From NCBI RefSeq assembly GCF_000828895.1, contig NZ_AP014568.1, positions 999,858 to 1,063,857 on the forward strand: a stretch of 64,000 nucleotides of DNA, in the 5' to 3' direction. Shown piece after piece: positions 60,683-64,000 of the stretch. The translations under genes and the position numbers were made by a program. Within the stretch, counting starts at the first letter, position 1. Every line of letters begins with the position of its first letter. The notes beneath the pieces were generated by a model. That model was given only the letters and a program-made list of their open reading frames with translations, did no database searches and was not told where the DNA came from. This stretch comes from Serpentinimonas raichei (lineage in GTDB: Bacteria > Pseudomonadota > Gammaproteobacteria > Burkholderiales > Burkholderiaceae_C).

Positions 60683-60758
60683 GGGTGCTTAGCTCAGTTG
60701 GTAGAGCGGCGCCCTTACAAGGCGTAGGTCGGCGGTTCGAACCCGTCAGCACCCACCA
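60683..60758 (+). tRNA. tRNA-Val (anticodon TAC)
   Basis: The acceptor is GGGTGCT/AGCACCC, the D stem GCTC/GAGC, and the anticodon loop CTTACAA (anticodon TAC). The T arm contains GGTTCGAACC. Discriminator A and an encoded CCA complete it. Confidence 0.95.
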
Positions 60759-60818
60759 CCACCACAGCCCCACGCCGCAGAGCCCGGCGGTCAATCCCAC
60801 GTTGCAGGCAGCGCCCAC

Positions 60819-62765
60819 ATGTTTGATTTTTTCCGCAACAACATCAAGTTTCTGATGGCGGTCCTGATGTTGCTGATCATCCCGGCCTTTGTGCTGGTGG
60901 GCGTCGAAGGCTATGGCACTTTGGGCGACGACCCCAACGCCGTGGCGCGCGTCGGCGGCACCGACATCACCCGCAACCAGTGGGAAGAACGGCACCGCAA
61001 CCAGATCGATCAACTGCTGGCGCGAACGCCGGGCTTGCAGCGCGCCCAGCTCGACACCGAAGCCAGCCGTTTTGCCACGCTCGAGCGCATGATCGATGAA
61101 CAACTGATTCTGCTGGCGGCCCAAGAAGGCCGTTTCCTCGTCACCGACCAGCAACTGGCCGCCACGCTGGCGCAAGACCCCACCATCGCCCAACTGCGCC
61201 TGCCAGACGGCACGCTTGATCTGGAGCGCTACCGCCAATTGTTGGCTGGGCAGGGTTTGACCCCCGAGCAGTTCGAGGAATCGGTGCGCGCCGACCTGAT
61301 TCGCCGCCAGTTGATCGAGGGCTTGGCCGTCACCGCTTTGGCCCCGCCGAAGCTGGCCGAGCAGGCTTTGCAGCCCTTCTTGCAGCGCCGGGAAATTCAG
61401 TTCACCGTGTTCCGGCCCGATGCGTTCCGTGCCGGAATCGCCATTTCCGAGGCCGACCTGAAGGCCTTCTACGAGCAAAATCCGAACCTGTTCCAGTCGG
61501 CCGAACAAGTCGATGTCGAATACCTGGTGCTCGACCTGCAGGCGGTGGCGCAGCGCATCACCGTCAGCGAGGCCGACTTGCGCGCCCACTATGAGAAAAC
61601 CCGCGTCCAGCTGGCGGCCAAAGAAGAGCGCCGCGCCAGCCACATCCTGCTCACGCTGGAGCCGGGTGCCAGCCCCGAACAACAAGCTCAGGTGCGCGCG
61701 CGAGCCGAAGAACTGCTGGCCCAGCTGCGCCAAAACCCGGCCCGTTTCGCCGAACTGGCGCAGGCGCACTCACAAGACCCCGGTTCTGCGGCCCGCGGGG
61801 GCGATCTGGGCTTTTTTGCCCGTGGTGCCATGGTGCCCCCGTTTGAGCAGGCGGTGTTTGCGCTGCAACGCGGCGCCATCTCTGACTTGGTCCAATCGGA
61901 TTTCGGCTTTCACATCATCCAGTTGGTCGAGGTGCGCCAGCCGCCAGCCGAGCCCTTCGAGGCGGTGCGCGAGCGTTTGGCAGCCGAACTGCGCCAGCAA
62001 CAGGCGCAACTGCGCTTTGCCGAAGCGGCCGAGTCCTTCTCCAACCTCGTCTATGAGCAGGCCGACTCGTTGGCGCCTGCCGCGCAGGCGCTGGGCCTGA
62101 CGGTCCGGCGCGCCCAAGCCGTGGTGCGCAGCGGCGGCACCCAGCCCGCCGGCCTGGCGCCCGCCTTGAGCAATGAGCGGCTGCTGGAGGCCCTGTTTGC
62201 CAGCGATTCGCTCGCGCTCAAGCGCAACACCGAAGCCATCGAGGTCAGTGCCGGTCAACAACTGGTGTCGGCGCGGGTGCTCGCGCACCGGCCGGCGCAA
62301 CTGCAACCGCTGGATGCCGTGCGGCCCCAAGCGCGCGAGCAGCTGCTGCAGCGCCGCTCGCTGGAGGCGTCGCGCACCGAAGGCCAAGCCCGCTTGGCCG
62401 ACTGGCGCCAAAACCCGGACGCAGCCCAAGGCCGGCTGTCTCCCGCCGTGGCCTTGTCACGCACCGAGCCGCAAGGGGCGCCCCAAGAGGTGCTGCGCGC
62501 CGTCTTGAGCGCGGCCGCGCCGGCCGCCGATGCCCCATCGTGGGTGGGGGTTGACATGGGCCCCGATGGCTACGCCGTGATCCGAATCAACCGCGTGCTC
62601 GAGCGCGAGGCACCCGATGCGGTGCGCGCCGGGCTGGAGCGCAATCAGCTCGCGCAGTTGTGGGCGCAGGCCGAAACCCAAGCCTACCTGCGGCTGTTGC
62701 GGGCACGCTTCGAGGTCGAGATCTTGCAGCCGCGCCCGGCGGCCGATGCCGCAGCCGCGTCCTAA
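60819..62765 (+). CDS. ppiD: Peptidylprolyl isomerase PpiD
   Basis: This 648-residue membrane-anchored periplasmic chaperone has a single N-terminal transmembrane helix (residues about 10-30), a SurA-like N-terminal domain, and a parvulin domain (about 268-365; SHILLTLEPG ... GGDLGFFARG ... FGFHIIQLVE). A helical C-terminal domain follows. It helps fold outer-membrane and secreted proteins at the translocon exit. It lies between tRNA-Val and tRNA-His. Confidence 0.94.
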   Translation: MFDFFRNNIKFLMAVLMLLIIPAFVLVGVEGYGTLGDDPNAVARVGGTDITRNQWEERHRNQIDQLLARTPGLQRAQLDTEASRFATLERMIDEQLILLAAQEGRFLVTDQQLAATLAQDPTIAQLRLPDGTLDLERYRQLLAGQGLTPEQFEESVRADLIRRQLIEGLAVTALAPPKLAEQALQPFLQRREIQFTVFRPDAFRAGIAISEADLKAFYEQNPNLFQSAEQVDVEYLVLDLQAVAQRITVSEADLRAHYEKTRVQLAAKEERRASHILLTLEPGASPEQQAQVRARAEELLAQLRQNPARFAELAQAHSQDPGSAARGGDLGFFARGAMVPPFEQAVFALQRGAISDLVQSDFGFHIIQLVEVRQPPAEPFEAVRERLAAELRQQQAQLRFAEAAESFSNLVYEQADSLAPAAQALGLTVRRAQAVVRSGGTQPAGLAPALSNERLLEALFASDSLALKRNTEAIEVSAGQQLVSARVLAHRPAQLQPLDAVRPQAREQLLQRRSLEASRTEGQARLADWRQNPDAAQGRLSPAVALSRTEPQGAPQEVLRAVLSAAAPAADAPSWVGVDMGPDGYAVIRINRVLEREAPDAVRAGLERNQLAQLWAQAETQAYLRLLRARFEVEILQPRPAADAAAAS

Positions 62766-62817
62766 GCCCTCTTTTTGTATTTTTCGCTCGCAAACCCGGC
62801 TATAATCAAAAGCTAGC

Positions 62818-62894
62818 GGTGGCTGTAGCTCAGCTGGTAGAGTCCAGGATTGTGATTCCTGTCGTCGTGGGTTCGAGTCCCATCAGCCACCCCA
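62818..62894 (+). tRNA. tRNA-His (anticodon GTG)
   Basis: The acceptor is GTGGCTG/CAGCCAC with the extra G at position -1 (62818) facing discriminator C73, the histidine identity pair. The anticodon loop is TTGTGAT (anticodon GTG). CCA is encoded at 62892-62894. Confidence 0.96.
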
Positions 62895-62908
62895 AAAAAT
62901 TGCAGTAA

Positions 62909-62939
62909 AACAAGGGCCTTCCGGCCCTTGTTGCGTTTT
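62909..62939 (+). terminator. Rho-independent terminator after tRNA-His
   Basis: AACAAGGGCC (62909-62918) pairs perfectly with GGCCCTTGTT (62923-62932) around a 4-nt loop. GCGTTTT follows. It would end the tRNA-His transcript and may also serve the convergent gene. Confidence 0.85.
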
Positions 62940-62965
62940 AGGGGCGTGCTGGGGGATGAATTGAA

Positions 62966-63631
62966 TCATCCCGACCTTGCCAGATCGGCTGAAGGCAATA
63001 CCAGCAGTCCTGTGGCCACGGGCACGTACCGGAGCAGGGCAGTGGCCACCGATTGGGCATAAACCGGGCGGTAAGCGCCGGGTACCAAGGGCGCGATCAG
63101 CCTGCCGATGGGGATGCTCAGCTGCTCGGCCAGCCGCGGGGCCTGCCCCAGATGGGCGCGGCTGTCCAGCAGCAAGGAGGGGCGCGCGATCACCAGCGCA
63201 TCCAGCTCTAGGGCCATCAGCGCATCCTCGAGCTCGCCCTTGACCCGGTTGTAGAAAACGGCCGAATTCGAGCTGGCGCCCGCAGCACTGACCAAGCCTA
63301 AGCGGCGCGCCCCGGCCTTCACGGCCGCTTCTGCCACGGCCAGATTGGCGTGCAGATCAACGGCTCTAAAGGCCGCTTGGCTACCCGCCAGCCTGATGGT
63401 GGTTCCCAGCGCCAGATAGACCTCATCCACATCGGGCAGGGCAGGCAGCGCGGTGAAATCCACCCCATGTAGGTGCAACTTGGCGTGCCTTGCGTCTAGG
63501 GGGCGGCGCACCAAGGCATGCACTTGCGTGACGGCGGGGTGGGCGAGCAGACCTTGCAGCAACAAGCCGCCAATCAGGCCGGTGGCGCCAGCCAGCAGCA
63601 CGGTTCTGGGGTGAGCGGGTATGTGGTTCAT
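62966..63631 (-). CDS. NAD(P)-binding Rossmann protein (HTATIP2-like oxidoreductase)
   Basis: This 221-residue protein opens with the nucleotide-binding motif LAGATGLIGGLLLQ and has VYLALGTT and YNRVKGELE (with the Tyr-x-x-x-Lys pair), typical of atypical short-chain dehydrogenases related to HTATIP2. The substrate is unknown. The ATG at 63631 starts just before the Rossmann fold; an upstream ATG at 63709 is possible. It is divergent from the SulP gene. Confidence 0.83.
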   Translation of the reverse strand: MNHIPAHPRTVLLAGATGLIGGLLLQGLLAHPAVTQVHALVRRPLDARHAKLHLHGVDFTALPALPDVDEVYLALGTTIRLAGSQAAFRAVDLHANLAVAEAAVKAGARRLGLVSAAGASSNSAVFYNRVKGELEDALMALELDALVIARPSLLLDSRAHLGQAPRLAEQLSIPIGRLIAPLVPGAYRPVYAQSVATALLRYVPVATGLLVLPSADLARSG

Positions 63632-63731
63632 GGTGCTGGAGCAGACCTCTGCTTGGGTGCGGCCTATTATCGGCTGCCGCCCGCAGGGCGCAGGCGCTGT
63701 TTCTGTCATTTTCCCAAGCGATAATGTTTTG

Positions 63732-64000
63732 GTGAACCAAGCACCAGAACCTACAGAATTCGATCTTTCTTCGGGAGTAGGCAGTCGCCCCCAGCAACGC
63801 ACCAACCAGCCCATCGTCGGGGCAACGGCGGCGCTGTCGGTCTCGATTCCCCACGCGATTGGCCTTGGACTGCTGGCTTTTGCCCCGCTGGCTTATCTGG
63901 GTTCGGCCAGTGCGCTGGCGCTGTGGTCGGCGGCACTGCCGGGGGCCTTGCTCACCCTGTTGGCGCGCAGCAAGGGGGTGATTTATGGCCCCTCGACGGC
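63732..64000 (+). CDS. SulP-family anion transporter (5' part, cut by window end)
   Basis: The first 89 codons of a membrane transporter are visible. Residues about 27-45 (PIVGATAALSVSIPHAIGLG) and the final YGPSTA resemble the first transmembrane segments and the N-terminal repeat of SulP sulfate/bicarbonate transporters. Translation starts with GTG at 63732. The rest lies beyond the window, so substrate and completeness cannot be judged. Confidence 0.75.
   Translation, partial: MNQAPEPTEFDLSSGVGSRPQQRTNQPIVGATAALSVSIPHAIGLGLLAFAPLAYLGSASALALWSAALPGALLTLLARSKGVIYGPST

Overview
This is a GC-rich chromosomal window from a betaproteobacterium of the order Burkholderiales, most likely family Comamonadaceae. 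The evidence is the gene neighbourhoods (adk-kdsB-Trm112, dnaX-ybaB-recR, odhAB-lpd-zapE, dnaB followed by a thioesterase), the EarP / EF-P Arg32 pair, and GC-rich dispersed repeats of a kind I associate with this family. A seven-gene Mrp-type antiporter operon fits an organism coping with alkali or sodium (a Serpentinimonas- or Hydrogenophaga-like lineage is possible), but the genus cannot be fixed from sequence alone. Most of the window is housekeeping DNA.

Layout. 0-4.5 kb: dioxygenase, thioesterase, asparaginase, adk, kdsB, Trm112-like. 4.6-7.4 kb: dnaX, ybaB, recR. 7.4-11.3 kb: pstSCAB with a Pho box. 11.3-17.2 kb: ligA, a GC-rich repeat pair, glnD, map. 17.25-18.33 kb: a roughly 1 kb remnant of an integrated element bounded by tRNA-Arg(TCT) and a copy of its 3' half. 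18.4-21.3 kb: a PAS-GGDEF-EAL protein and a GntR regulator. 21.4-30.4 kb: the propionyl-CoA to succinyl-CoA pathway (mutase, meaB, pccB, pccA, epimerase), broken up by vapBC and a PemK/MazF-type pair. 30.5-37.8 kb: lipoprotein, the 2-oxoglutarate dehydrogenase complex, zapE. 37.9-38.6 kb: an AbrB-type antitoxin with a frameshifted YhaV toxin. 38.8-42.4 kb: dnaB, thioesterase, nitroreductase, 2-hydroxyacid dehydrogenase. 42.6-48.3 kb: mnhABCDEFG. 48.3-52.1 kb: LOG protein, efp, earP, rhuM. 52.2-55.8 kb: uvrC, pgsA, EamA transporter. 56.0-57.5 kb: AbiE pair. 57.6-60.6 kb: tartrate/malate-type dehydrogenase and a PabB-PabC fusion. 60.7-64 kb: tRNA-Val, ppiD, tRNA-His, an NAD(P)-binding protein, and the start of a SulP transporter cut by the window end.

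The most notable signals are: (1) an A9 slippery run in dnaX, with a Shine-Dalgarno-like stretch upstream and a small stem-loop downstream, where both alternative frames stop within a few codons, predicting a short gamma product; (2) the tRNA-Arg-flanked mini-island with a frameshifted integrase remnant; (3) a roughly 81-bp dispersed repeat that is intergenic after ligA but translated in frame as an N-terminal extension of the methylmalonyl-CoA epimerase; (4) a methylmalonyl pathway locus invaded by two toxin-antitoxin modules, one of which shares a 47-bp control region with pccA; (5) an abundance of toxin-antitoxin or defence-like genes, including one decayed toxin.
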